This document shows positions 7,789 through 16,732 of a DNA stretch of 64,000 nt, in pieces. The stretch's first letter is position 1. Each line of letters begins with the position of its first letter. The stretch covers positions 1 through 64,000 of the forward strand of contig JASGGU010000009.1 in the NCBI GenBank assembly GCA_047602645.1. Direction: 5' to 3'. The notes beneath the pieces were generated by a model. The model saw only the letters and a program-made list of their open reading frames with translations. It was not told the DNA's origin and made no database searches. The stretch is from JAEYFP01 sp047602645. Its GTDB lineage: Bacteria > Bacillota > Clostridia > Lachnospirales > Lachnospiraceae. Made by a program: the position numbers and the translations under genes.

Positions 7789-8537
7789 TGGCGGCACTTG
7801 CAATAGAACTTCAAAAAATACACAGAAGAAAAATATGGCTGATCGTGACCGCTCTGATTGGCACTCAATTTCTTTGGCTTCTGTGGTCCTTCCGAACGAT
7901 GGATGCCTATCGGCTGTCACAGGGTTTCCGGCATTGTCTTTATAACCTTCCCTTGATCAATGCGATTATGATGCCATTGCTAATCTCGGTTATCGCGTCC
8001 AGGCTTTGTGATATTGAACATAAAGGGCAAACATTGAAGCTTCTGCAGACAATACAGTCTCCCGGAAACCTATTTGATGCCAAGTTTCTATGCGGTGCCC
8101 TGCATGTCATTGCAACCGTATTCATACAATTCCTCCTGATCCTGCTGATGGGAAAAATAAAGGGTTTTACAGAGCCGCTGCCGGCAGACAAGCTTCTTTT
8201 CTATCTGTTTGCTACTGTTTCCGTGAATCTGACTATTTTGGCTCTGCAGCAGGTCTTATCTCTTCTGTTTGTCAATCAGATGATTGCTTTGACCATCGGA
8301 TTGATCGGCAGCTTTGCAGGACTGTTCAGCATGTTTTTTCCGCAAGGATGGCAAAAAATTATACTATGGGGCTATTATGGCGTACTGATGCAGGTTGGAA
8401 TGAACTGGGAAAAAGATACCCGTTTTCTTGATTTGTATTATACTCCCATCGATCAATATGGTTTTTTGCTGCTGGTGATTCTGTTTCTTGTAATCTACGC
8501 CGCCGGGCGATTTCTATTTGTGCGAAAGGAGCAATGA
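7788..8537 (+). CDS. ABC transporter permease, LanE/LanG-like
   Basis: A 249-aa membrane protein with about six hydrophobic segments, of the ABC-2 permease type found in lantibiotic-immunity and bacitracin exporters. It begins with GTG at 7788, overlapping the ATPase stop (TAGTG), and ends in an ATGA overlap with the next permease. The short cytoplasmic N-terminus (AIELQKIHRRKIWLI) before the first helix is typical of this family. It is expected to pair with the following permease to form a heterodimeric channel driven by the upstream ATPase. Confidence 0.85.
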   Translation: MAALAIELQKIHRRKIWLIVTALIGTQFLWLLWSFRTMDAYRLSQGFRHCLYNLPLINAIMMPLLISVIASRLCDIEHKGQTLKLLQTIQSPGNLFDAKFLCGALHVIATVFIQFLLILLMGKIKGFTEPLPADKLLFYLFATVSVNLTILALQQVLSLLFVNQMIALTIGLIGSFAGLFSMFFPQGWQKIILWGYYGVLMQVGMNWEKDTRFLDLYYTPIDQYGFLLLVILFLVIYAAGRFLFVRKEQ

Positions 8538-9274
8538 CCATGTTATTACGTATTCTTTATGCGGAGAGGATGAAGCTGATGCGAAGTCCTGTCTGGCTTG
8601 CATTCTTTGTTTTACCTATTCTTCCCGCCTTTATGGGAACGTTTAATTACCTGCAGAATACAGAAATTCTTCAGGAGAGCTGGTACAGCCTGTGGACACA
8701 GCATTCCCTCTTCAGCTGTTATTTCTTCCTCCCGTCAATCCTTGGCGTATACTGCTCCTATCTTTTTCGGCTGGAACATACCAATCACAACTGGAATTCT
8801 TTGATGACACTTCCTGTACCCGCTATTTTTATCTTTCTATCTAAGTTGATTACGGCTTCCGTAATGGTGATTTTTACGCAGGTATGGGTTGGCATTCTGT
8901 TTATTCTTTCCGGAAAGCTGGCCGGCTTAAGAGGCTCTGTCCCTGCAGAACTTCCGGAATGGTTGGCGTACGGTGCGATCGGCGGAATTGTCATCTGCGG
9001 AGTCCAGCTTTGTGCTTCTCTGGTAATTCGCAGCTTTTCTGTTCCTGTGGGAATCGCCATGATCGGCGGAATCGGCGGCCTCGCCGCATTCTCCAAAGGC
9101 TATGGTGCCTTATTCCCGTATTCCCTGCTAAGCCTTGGCATGAGAGCCAACAACCCGGCGGGACCAATGGGGTGCACACCGGCACAGTTTGCAGCTGGCA
9201 GTCTGAGCTATCTGATTATTTGCACGGTATTTGCGGTCATATGGCTGAGACAGAAAGATGTGACTGCCGACTAG
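8534..9274 (+). CDS. ABC transporter permease, LanG-like
   Basis: A 246-aa membrane protein with about six hydrophobic segments and the N-terminal signature RILYAERMKLMRSPVWLAF of lantibiotic-immunity permeases. It is the third gene of the ATPase-permease-permease operon; its ATG overlaps the preceding stop codon (ATGA, 8534-8537). Its stop codon lies in the palindrome CTAG (9271-9274), which also holds the stop codon of the convergent yesM-type gene on the other strand. Confidence 0.85.
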   Translation: MTMLLRILYAERMKLMRSPVWLAFFVLPILPAFMGTFNYLQNTEILQESWYSLWTQHSLFSCYFFLPSILGVYCSYLFRLEHTNHNWNSLMTLPVPAIFIFLSKLITASVMVIFTQVWVGILFILSGKLAGLRGSVPAELPEWLAYGAIGGIVICGVQLCASLVIRSFSVPVGIAMIGGIGGLAAFSKGYGALFPYSLLSLGMRANNPAGPMGCTPAQFAAGSLSYLIICTVFAVIWLRQKDVTAD

Positions 9275-11079
9275 CGGGGATTCTTTTCATTCATCAAAGG
9301 AGTTACCGGCAGCAGAACGGTTACTGTAGTTCCAACTCCCGCGATACTATTAAAATGCAGACCGTAGCCCGGACCATAGGTAAGCTTAATACGCTCCTCG
9401 ATATTCCAGATGGCATATCCGGTGTTTTCAGAGGGCGGAGAAAGAAGAATATTTATTTCCTCATCTGACATCCCGACTCCATTATCTTCAATGAAAAGCC
9501 TGATGCAGGATTCATTCCGCTCTCCGCCTATGATGATTTCACCTGATTCACTCATTTTTTCCCGAATACCGTGTAAAATTGCATTTTCGACAAGCGGCTG
9601 CAATATCAGCTTAACAATACTGTAATGAAATAGCTCCTCCGGAACCTTGATTGAAAGCTTGATTCGATTATCAAACCGAATATTCTGGATTGCCGTATAA
9701 GCCATTACGTGAGCCAGCTCATCCTTGATCGAAACAATATTCTCCCCATACCCAAGACTTAGCTTATAGAAGCTGCCAAGTTCCTTTGCAATTTTTGAAA
9801 CGCGCTGATCCTCATAATCACAGCTGAGCCAGAATATCATATCTAACGTATTGTACAAAAAGTGCGGATTGATCTGTGATTGAAGAACCTGAAGCTCAAG
9901 ATCCTTCAGTGCATAGCCGGACTGATATTGCGAGGTGAGCAATTCATTAATCTTTTCAATCATTTCATTAAAGTTGCTGGTCAGCTGCCCTACCTCGTCA
10001 TTCCCGTTATAAAGAGGAATCATCTTATAGTTACTGCTTTTGGCCTTGTCAATATGTTGATTCAGGCGATCAATCCTTGTCGTAATAAATCTGGAGGCAA
10101 GAAATACAAATGGTAATGAAAGCAATATAATCAGTAAGAAAAATAGTATGGATTGCTGAAGATATATGATATTTGAAGACAGCGCATCCTTTTGGGGAAT
10201 CAGCAGCAACAGCGCCCAATCGCTGTTAGCAAGACGCTGATAGCCTATGAGGTACGACTCCCCCTGATATTCTATAAATTGTATTGGCATTTCGGAAGAC
10301 ATATTATATTCCGATTCCAGCTCTCGCAGCTGCTCCGGATAAAAGGGAAAAGCATTTCCATAACTGTCGATTGTCTCGTAATTACTATTAAAGAGGAGAA
10401 CCGATGTATTCGGCGTGGTAGCTGCCTGTACAAGAACATCATGAAAAACAGTATCCTCAAGCGTTGCACTGATGACGCCGACATAACTGAATAATTTAGA
10501 AACGCTCGGAATTTTTTTAAAAAGCATTGTATGTCCAAGCTCCTTAGAAGAGGATAATGTTGACGGAGCAATCCAAAGATAATGCTTTTCATCAATATTT
10601 GAATACAGTCGAAGCCAGGTTTGCTGCTCCTCCCTTGTCAATGCTTGATAGGAAGGGCTGTTTTCAAAGGAATTTTTACCGCTCAGCGAATAAAGCCTTA
10701 TTGTAGATATATCCTTTGATGAGTTCATGGTGTACATAATGTTTCCTGTATTTCCTCCCGGAATGCTCCAGTTATTTTCTGATTCCCGGGTATACCGGTC
10801 GCCCATTGCAAGTACATCCTGCAAAGAACTGTCATAACTGATGATATTAATAATATTTTTATAAGAAATAATCTTGTCCTCAAGGTAATCACTTGTCTGA
10901 AACAATACTTTTTCCGCCGTATATCGCGCCTGTTCTGTTGCGGTCTCCAAGGACTGATGATAACTAAAGACTAAAAATATTCCCAATGGAATTACCATAA
11001 GGAGAATATAGGAAAAAAAAAGCTTAGAATTAAAATGAGAAAATAATAAACCTGCGAAATTATTCCTGTGTGTTTTCAT
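9271..11079 (-). CDS. Sensor histidine kinase, YesM family
   Basis: This 602-aa kinase has two membrane segments (about 21-40 and 308-328), a large extracellular sensory domain between them (about 41-305, dCache-like by size and position), a HAMP linker (about 329-380), and the YesM-type His_kinase domain with phosphoacceptor His406 in QSQINPHFLYNTLD, followed by an ATPase domain (LQPLVENAILHGI, DNGVGMS). It works with the AraC-type response regulator 10 bp upstream (11090-12604). By position the pair probably senses an extracellular sugar and controls the divergent binding-protein/GH112 operon. Confidence 0.93.
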   Translation of the reverse strand: MKTHRNNFAGLLFSHFNSKLFFSYILLMVIPLGIFLVFSYHQSLETATEQARYTAEKVLFQTSDYLEDKIISYKNIINIISYDSSLQDVLAMGDRYTRESENNWSIPGGNTGNIMYTMNSSKDISTIRLYSLSGKNSFENSPSYQALTREEQQTWLRLYSNIDEKHYLWIAPSTLSSSKELGHTMLFKKIPSVSKLFSYVGVISATLEDTVFHDVLVQAATTPNTSVLLFNSNYETIDSYGNAFPFYPEQLRELESEYNMSSEMPIQFIEYQGESYLIGYQRLANSDWALLLLIPQKDALSSNIIYLQQSILFFLLIILLSLPFVFLASRFITTRIDRLNQHIDKAKSSNYKMIPLYNGNDEVGQLTSNFNEMIEKINELLTSQYQSGYALKDLELQVLQSQINPHFLYNTLDMIFWLSCDYEDQRVSKIAKELGSFYKLSLGYGENIVSIKDELAHVMAYTAIQNIRFDNRIKLSIKVPEELFHYSIVKLILQPLVENAILHGIREKMSESGEIIIGGERNESCIRLFIEDNGVGMSDEEINILLSPPSENTGYAIWNIEERIKLTYGPGYGLHFNSIAGVGTTVTVLLPVTPLMNEKNPR

Positions 11080-11089
11080 TTATGATCTG

Positions 11090-12604
11090 TTAGCCCCTTT
11101 TCGTTGCATGATTGTGACGGCGATAACCGGAAGGACTCATTCCATATTCATTTTTAAAGAGTGTGCTGAAGTAATTGGAATCAGTAATCCCCGTCATTTC
11201 AGAAATTTCATAGAGCTTTAAGTCCGTTTTTTCCAAAAGAATCCGGGCCTTGTCCAGGCGAACCTTATTCAGAAAGTCATTAATCGTTGATTTCGTCTGT
11301 TTTTTAAATAGAGTACAAAGATAATTGGGCGATAAATCCGTATGGTCTGCAATCATTTGTATGGAAAGCTCCGGGTTCTGATAATTCCATAAAATATAAT
11401 GAACTGCGTTCTTGATTTTAATATCATATAGGTTATTTCCAAGAATTTGGTATGCATTCATTCCATAGGTAATCAAATCAACATATTCTTTAAAGGAAAA
11501 GGTCTCAAATCTTTTCCAAGTCATCGTATTATCATTCATGGTCCGTTCCATCATTAATGTATAAAGCTCATAGAATTGTAATCTGATTTTATGGATATTG
11601 GTATACTTCTCCTTTTCAATTGTTGAAAAAAGCTGCTCAATTCCGGACAAATAAAAATTTCTTTTATTAAAAAGAGCCGTCGGAGCCAACTTTTCTTTGA
11701 GAAGCACCCCCTCTTCAAAAATGCTTTGGCGTCCAAAATAAAAATATTGATAAATTACTAAGCTTGAAAGATTTTTATAATGAGTGTACACATGAGATAT
11801 ATTTGTGATCTTTTTACTGATACCAATTACACATTCTATCTGAAACTTTACAAATAATATTTGCTGAAGCATGCTCATGAAGCCGTGAATCGCATTCATG
11901 TCATCCGAATGAAAAAGAATAATTAATTCATTTACATCTGTGATATCCATGAAATACTCGCTATTTGAGAAATTTATTACCTCGTTAATACTAGATAAAA
12001 CATCAGACCTTAAGGATTCCTGCTGCAGATCGCGGGTTTCATGATGAAACCGGGCGCATGCAATTCGATAAGTATCTGTTGATAACCAGGAAAAGTAATC
12101 CGGTACATATTTTTCAGAGAAGGTCTCCCATGATAAATTTTCTTTAAATAATGCGGAAAGCATCTGACGTTGAATCAGCGGATAAAGATCCAATTCAACA
12201 GACGCATTGGCGCCCTGACCGAACGCCTCCGCCTTCAGGTGTGCAACAGCCGTCTCGATCGCCGCAGTCACCTGATCTATATTAACCGGCTTTTCGATAA
12301 AACATTCGGCCTTAAGCTCAATTGCGGAAAGCAGATATTCCTTGTCGGCATACCCGCTTAAAAAAATGATTTTGCAGTGGGGATAACGGGCTCGCAAGAC
12401 GGTTGCAAACTCTACTCCGTTCATATGCGGCATTTTAATGTCCGATAATAAAATATCGGGCTTAAAGCTATCCAATAAGGAGATGGCAGACTGTCCGTTC
12501 GCTGCCGCTTCCACTCTCGATATTTCATATTTTTCCCAGTCAATATGTCTAAGCAATCCTTCTCTGGTGAATCCTTCGTCTTCCAAAAGTAACAAATTGT
12601 ACAT
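11090..12604 (-). CDS. Response regulator, YesN/AraC family
   Basis: A 504-aa regulator with an N-terminal receiver domain (EDE at 8-10, phosphoacceptor Asp55 in LSDIKMPHMNG, Lys in the EKP motif), a long middle region of about 270 residues, and a C-terminal AraC-type double helix-turn-helix (about 400-500, with SPNYLCTLFKKQTKSTI and the terminal NYFSTLFKNEYGMSPSGYR). The ATG at 12604 has GGGAGAG just upstream. It is divergent from the solute-binding protein gene, the classic place for an activator of a carbohydrate ABC operon. Confidence 0.93.
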   Translation of the reverse strand: MYNLLLLEDEGFTREGLLRHIDWEKYEISRVEAAANGQSAISLLDSFKPDILLSDIKMPHMNGVEFATVLRARYPHCKIIFLSGYADKEYLLSAIELKAECFIEKPVNIDQVTAAIETAVAHLKAEAFGQGANASVELDLYPLIQRQMLSALFKENLSWETFSEKYVPDYFSWLSTDTYRIACARFHHETRDLQQESLRSDVLSSINEVINFSNSEYFMDITDVNELIILFHSDDMNAIHGFMSMLQQILFVKFQIECVIGISKKITNISHVYTHYKNLSSLVIYQYFYFGRQSIFEEGVLLKEKLAPTALFNKRNFYLSGIEQLFSTIEKEKYTNIHKIRLQFYELYTLMMERTMNDNTMTWKRFETFSFKEYVDLITYGMNAYQILGNNLYDIKIKNAVHYILWNYQNPELSIQMIADHTDLSPNYLCTLFKKQTKSTINDFLNKVRLDKARILLEKTDLKLYEISEMTGITDSNYFSTLFKNEYGMSPSGYRRHNHATKRG

Positions 12605-12710
12605 AACTCTCCCTTCATAATTGTGTATTATGCACAATCAAAAATAAGGAAACGTAATATTTCAAAGATTATAGTAAGATTATCAGATTTTTTTTAAAAT
12701 GTAAATAACC

Positions 12711-12747
12711 TATACTTACTTTACAACCAGTTGTTAAGATAACAACT
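12711..12747 (+). promoter_or_regulatory. Promoter -10 and palindrome upstream of the sugar ABC operon
   Basis: A TATACT -10 element at 12711-12716 lacks a good -35 box, only a T-run lying 17 bp upstream, which fits activator dependence. Downstream is the perfect 8-bp inverted repeat AGTTGTTA-AGA-TAACAACT (12729-12747), ending about 20 bp before the start codon. It could be an operator or a 5'-UTR hairpin. Confidence 0.5.
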
Positions 12748-12768
12748 TAAGAAAAGGAGAGGTAAATT

Positions 12769-14127
12769 GTGAAGAAAAAGATTTTATCAGCATTACTATG
12801 TCTCACAGTGACAGCCGGTATGCTGGCGGGCTGCGGAAATTCCACTGCCGCCGAATCCGGAGAGACACCGGTAACCGAAGCCCCTGAAACAGCAGAGGAT
12901 GCAGCAACAGAGGATGCGGCAGACGGAGAGAAAGCCACATTAAAAATGATGGTATTTCCATCCACAGAAAACTACGAAGCAATCAATGAAAAATTTTTGG
13001 AAGCAAATCCGGATATCGCTGAAAAAGCTGATATTGAAGTAATTCTCGGAGGCAGCGGTGACGGAGATGTCGCCCAGAAGTTAAGATTGGCGCTTACATC
13101 CGGAGAAGATATTCCGGATATTGTCAGAATCAATTATACACAGCTGCCTGAGTTTGCGGAAGCCGGCACGTTAATGGATTTAACTGATTATGTTTCAGCA
13201 TATGAGGATGACATGATCGATGCGGCAAAGTCAATTATGCAGTACAAAGGAACCTATTATGCATTACCTAGAGAAGTAAAGCCGAAGGTATGGTTTTACA
13301 GAGCCGATATTTTCGAAGAATGCGGAATTAATATCGCCGATATAAAGACACTCGATGATTATATCGCAGCCGGTGGAACGATTCGTGAAAAATATCCTGA
13401 AGCATGCATGGAAAACTACAATGTACCCAGTAAAAATTATGATTTTATGATGATGCTCGGCGCAACGGACGGAAGATTCTGTGATGAAGAAGGTAATTAC
13501 ACAATTGCATCGGATGAAGGGGTAAAGCTTACCTTTGAAAGAATGAAGAAATTATACGATTCGGATGTAAATTCTTCTGTCGCGGAGTGGTCGGCAGATT
13601 GGGCGCCGGCATTTGCGGACGGAGAGCTTGTATCTCAGTTAATCGGCGGGTGGTTCAAGACCGATTTCAAGAATTTTGCACTTGAGGGTATGGAAGGTAA
13701 GTGGGCGATGGCGCCGTGGCCTGAGGAAATCAGAGAAGGCACAGATGCCGGCGGAGCCATTTGGATTATTCCGAAAGAAGCTGAAAATGCAGAGCTCGCT
13801 GCAGAAATTATGACAAAAATGTGCTTTGATGAAGATGCAGCAAAAATTATATATGATATTACAGGTGTCATTCCCGCGCTGAAATCAGCATCTGAAGATG
13901 ATTACTATAACGGAGACAGTTACTATGCCAGCAAGCTTGGGGAAATAAACGGAGAAGCAATGCAGTATGCTTCCGTATATTCTTACAATCCGGCATCCTC
14001 TCAGGAAGTGACCATTGTACTGCAGTATCTGGATGAATACCTGCAGGGCAACATGACAGTGGAGGAAGCGCTGCAGACAGCACAAGATGATCTGATTAAT
14101 CAGATAGGAAATCCATATAACCAGTAA
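12769..14127 (+). CDS. Extracellular solute-binding lipoprotein of a carbohydrate ABC transporter
   Basis: A 452-aa lipoprotein with a lipobox ending at Cys22 (MLAGC), an acidic Ala/Glu/Thr-rich linker (about 27-50) and a family 1 (MalE-like) binding-protein fold. GTG start at 12769 with AAGGAGAGG upstream. It captures the imported sugar outside the membrane and delivers it to the two permeases encoded downstream. No ATPase gene is present in the operon; in Bacillota such systems usually share a global MsmX-type ATPase encoded elsewhere. From the linked GH112 enzyme the ligand is probably a beta-galactosyl disaccharide or an oligosaccharide containing it. Confidence 0.92.
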   Translation: MKKKILSALLCLTVTAGMLAGCGNSTAAESGETPVTEAPETAEDAATEDAADGEKATLKMMVFPSTENYEAINEKFLEANPDIAEKADIEVILGGSGDGDVAQKLRLALTSGEDIPDIVRINYTQLPEFAEAGTLMDLTDYVSAYEDDMIDAAKSIMQYKGTYYALPREVKPKVWFYRADIFEECGINIADIKTLDDYIAAGGTIREKYPEACMENYNVPSKNYDFMMMLGATDGRFCDEEGNYTIASDEGVKLTFERMKKLYDSDVNSSVAEWSADWAPAFADGELVSQLIGGWFKTDFKNFALEGMEGKWAMAPWPEEIREGTDAGGAIWIIPKEAENAELAAEIMTKMCFDEDAAKIIYDITGVIPALKSASEDDYYNGDSYYASKLGEINGEAMQYASVYSYNPASSQEVTIVLQYLDEYLQGNMTVEEALQTAQDDLINQIGNPYNQ

Positions 14128-14145
14128 TTTAACAGAACAATTTTC

Positions 14146-14181
14146 AATCATGGCGATAAGGGGAGCCTTATCGCCATGATT
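14146..14181 (+). other. Intercistronic 16-bp perfect hairpin
   Basis: A perfect 16-bp inverted repeat (14146-14161 with 14166-14181) encloses the tetraloop GGAG in the 72-bp gap between the binding-protein and first permease genes. No U-run follows directly, so it is more likely an mRNA 3'-end stabiliser or partial attenuator, which would give more binding protein than permease, than a full terminator. Confidence 0.85.
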
Positions 14182-14199
14182 TATAAAGGCAGGAAACAT

Positions 14200-15066
14200 A
14201 TGAATAAAAGAAAATTAAAAAGAGTCTTAGTTCCGTACGGATTTTTATTGCCGTTTCTGCTTGTCTATGCCTGCTTCTTTTTGTGGCCGGCGATCTATTC
14301 CTTAATACTCAGCTTTTTTAAATATGGCGGTTATGGAGAAGCAAAATTTGTCGGATTCCAAAATTATATCAATCTATTCAAATATTCAACTATGTGGGGA
14401 TGTCTGGGTAATACCGCATTTTATTTTTTATTCAGCTTTATACCCACAATGATCATTGCGTTTTTGCTTGCAAACCTCGTCCGTTCCAAGCCTGCGAGAA
14501 AATTCCAGAGGATCTATAAGCCACTTATTTTTCTTCCGCAGATTTGTGCGGTGGTGGCAAGCGCCTTATGCTTTAAAATCGTCTTTGGTGAACGGGTGGG
14601 CGTGATTAATCAGATTCTCGGAAAAAGTATTCCTTTTTTATCGGAAACGGGAATTATGAGGTGGACCGTTGTGGCTTTGCTTACCTGGAGAGGCGTCGGC
14701 TGGTATTTTATCATTTTTTTATCGGGACTTACAACAATCAGTGATGAAATTATGGAGGCTGCTTCTATTGACGGAGCCACTGCCTGGCAGAATCTTCGTC
14801 ATATTGTGATCCCCATGATGAAGCCGACATTTTTGGTCGCATTTGTTACCAATCTGATTGGTTCCTTCAAAATTTATACCGAACCAAACCTGCTGCTGAG
14901 TCAGAATTATGATCCATCCATGAAGGTAGCTCCCTACACCAACCTTGTAATTAACAGTATGTCCGGCGGCCAGTTTGGAATGGCGGCTGCAGAAGGCTGG
15001 TTTTTAGTCATTATTATTTTAATTTTGACGATAGTCCAATTAAAATTGTTAGGAGGCGACGAATAA
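14200..15066 (+). CDS. Carbohydrate ABC transporter permease (MalF type)
   Basis: A 288-aa inner-membrane permease with six hydrophobic segments and the ATPase-contacting EAA loop MEAASIDGATAWQNLRHI (about residues 190-207). It resembles UgpA/LacF-type sugar permeases. The ATG at 14200 was chosen because the in-frame ATG at 14176 lies within the arm of the upstream hairpin, whereas 14200 has an AGGA just upstream. The stop codon overlaps the start of the next permease by one base. Confidence 0.92.
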   Translation: MNKRKLKRVLVPYGFLLPFLLVYACFFLWPAIYSLILSFFKYGGYGEAKFVGFQNYINLFKYSTMWGCLGNTAFYFLFSFIPTMIIAFLLANLVRSKPARKFQRIYKPLIFLPQICAVVASALCFKIVFGERVGVINQILGKSIPFLSETGIMRWTVVALLTWRGVGWYFIIFLSGLTTISDEIMEAASIDGATAWQNLRHIVIPMMKPTFLVAFVTNLIGSFKIYTEPNLLLSQNYDPSMKVAPYTNLVINSMSGGQFGMAAAEGWFLVIIILILTIVQLKLLGGDE

Positions 15067-15905
15067 TGAGCAGAAAAGGGAAGGTGAATGCTGCAGTTGT
15101 AAACGGAGTGATTATCCTGTTCTGTTTTATAGCAGTTTATCCGGTTTTTATCGTGGTCTCCGGAGCATTCAAAACATCACAGGAGTTATCCAGAAATGCC
15201 GCAGGTTTTCCGATTCATGCGACTGTCGAAAACTTTCAGCGATTGATCAATTATAACAGCGGCTTGATTGTGCGCACATTCGGAAACTCTATCTTTGTAT
15301 CAACCTTGTACACAGTCCTTTGCTGTATCTTATCTTCATTGGCGGCTTATGCATTTGCAAAATTCAAATTCAAAGGCCGAGACACTCTGTTTGTTTTTCT
15401 GCTGGTCACAATGATGATCCCGGCAGAATTAAATATTACACCATTGTATTTGATCTTCTCTAAAATGAAATGGTTAAATACATACTGGGTACAGATCATT
15501 CCGGGATCGGCTAATGTCTTTGCTTTATTTCTGCTGCGGCAGAATATGATGTCTATTCCCGATTCTTTAATTGAAGCCGCAAGAATTGACGGTGCCGGAG
15601 AGCTGCGTATTTTCAGGAAGATTATTCTTCCAGTGTCTGTTCCGTCAATCGGCGCGCTGGCAATTCTGCAATTTCTCAGTAAATGGAATGAATTGCTCTA
15701 CCCCAAAATCATGCTGACAAAAGAAAAGCTGATACCGATTATGGTAATCCTTCCGACACTTAATGAAACCGACTCGGCGCGCAGCGTTCCCTGGGAATTG
15801 GTACTTGCCGGATGTACGCTGGTAACGGTACCATTAATCATTGTATTTTTAATGTTTCAGGATAAATTTTTGTCAAGTGTGACACTTGGTGCGGTAAAGG
15901 GTTAA
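15066..15905 (+). CDS. Carbohydrate ABC transporter permease (MalG type)
   Basis: A 279-aa permease with six hydrophobic segments and the EAA loop LIEAARIDGAGELRIFRKI near residues 175-195. It completes the membrane channel with the preceding MalF-type subunit. The start (TAATG overlap) is backed by AGGAGG within the end of the upstream gene. It ends 37 bp before the aldolase gene. Confidence 0.92.
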   Translation: MSRKGKVNAAVVNGVIILFCFIAVYPVFIVVSGAFKTSQELSRNAAGFPIHATVENFQRLINYNSGLIVRTFGNSIFVSTLYTVLCCILSSLAAYAFAKFKFKGRDTLFVFLLVTMMIPAELNITPLYLIFSKMKWLNTYWVQIIPGSANVFALFLLRQNMMSIPDSLIEAARIDGAGELRIFRKIILPVSVPSIGALAILQFLSKWNELLYPKIMLTKEKLIPIMVILPTLNETDSARSVPWELVLAGCTLVTVPLIIVFLMFQDKFLSSVTLGAVKG

Positions 15906-15942
15906 TTACAACAAAAAAATAAAAAGAAGGTTGAGAACAATC

Positions 15943-16719
15943 ATGAATAAAAATTTAAATAAACTTAAAAAGAAGCTCAAGGACGGAAAACTGGTCAAAG
16001 GTTTTTTCCTAACCATGAGTGACAGTATCGTCAGCGAAATCGCGGGGCTTGCCGGATATGACTATGTATGGATCGACGCAGAACACGGTCCTTTGGACAG
16101 GCAGGAGATTCTTCACCACATCATCGCCGCACAGGGGAATGGCTGCTGCGCCTTTGTCCGGGTGCCTATCGCGGAGCCCTCGATTCTGAAAGCAATTCTT
16201 GATATGGGTGCGGACGGTATTATTTTCCCTTTTGTAAATAATAAAGCAGTTGCCGAAAGAGGCGTCGCTGCCTGCTCCTATCCGAAGGACGGTGGTGTCC
16301 GTGGACAGGGACCTATCCGGGCCATCCAATACGGTCTTTCAGATGAGATGGAGTATATAGAAACCTCTTTTCAAAATATATTTAAAATTATGCAGATCGA
16401 AACGCTGGAAGGATACGAGAATCTGGATGAGATCATGGGGGTAAGAGGAATTGATTCCATCTTCATCGGTGCCGCAGACTTATCCAGATCCATTGAAGGA
16501 TATCAGGGAGAAAAAGACTACATATTATCTGAAGTTTACGATGATATCTGCAGACGCACGAAAGAAAAGGGAATTCATCTGGGAGTCGCCATCGGACCCA
16601 GTAAAGAGGATGCCGAACGCGTAATGAAAAAGGGGGCTGAATGGGTTGTATTCGGACAGGATGCAAGAGCATTGGCGACGGCACTCAAAGATAACCTGGA
16701 TCAATTGAAGGATTTTTAG
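15943..16719 (+). CDS. HpcH/HpaI-family class II aldolase (possibly 2-keto-3-deoxy-L-rhamnonate type)
   Basis: HpcH/HpaI aldolases are metal-dependent enzymes that split 2-keto-3-deoxy acids into pyruvate and an aldehyde. The 258-aa protein has the family's active-site residues: IDAEHGP with His48, VRVP with Arg73, metal ligands Glu153 (QIET) and Asp179 (GAADLS), and GVRGQGP near 118-124. The ATG at 15943 follows AGAAGG by 12 bp. In an operon with a GH112 phosphorylase, a role like RhmA (pyruvate plus lactaldehyde from 2-keto-3-deoxy-L-rhamnonate) is attractive but is inference; 4-hydroxy-2-oxoheptanedioate aldolase-like or 2-dehydro-3-deoxyglucarate aldolase activity cannot be excluded. Confidence 0.88.
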   Translation: MNKNLNKLKKKLKDGKLVKGFFLTMSDSIVSEIAGLAGYDYVWIDAEHGPLDRQEILHHIIAAQGNGCCAFVRVPIAEPSILKAILDMGADGIIFPFVNNKAVAERGVAACSYPKDGGVRGQGPIRAIQYGLSDEMEYIETSFQNIFKIMQIETLEGYENLDEIMGVRGIDSIFIGAADLSRSIEGYQGEKDYILSEVYDDICRRTKEKGIHLGVAIGPSKEDAERVMKKGAEWVVFGQDARALATALKDNLDQLKDF

Positions 16720-16732
16720 GAGGAGAAGAACT

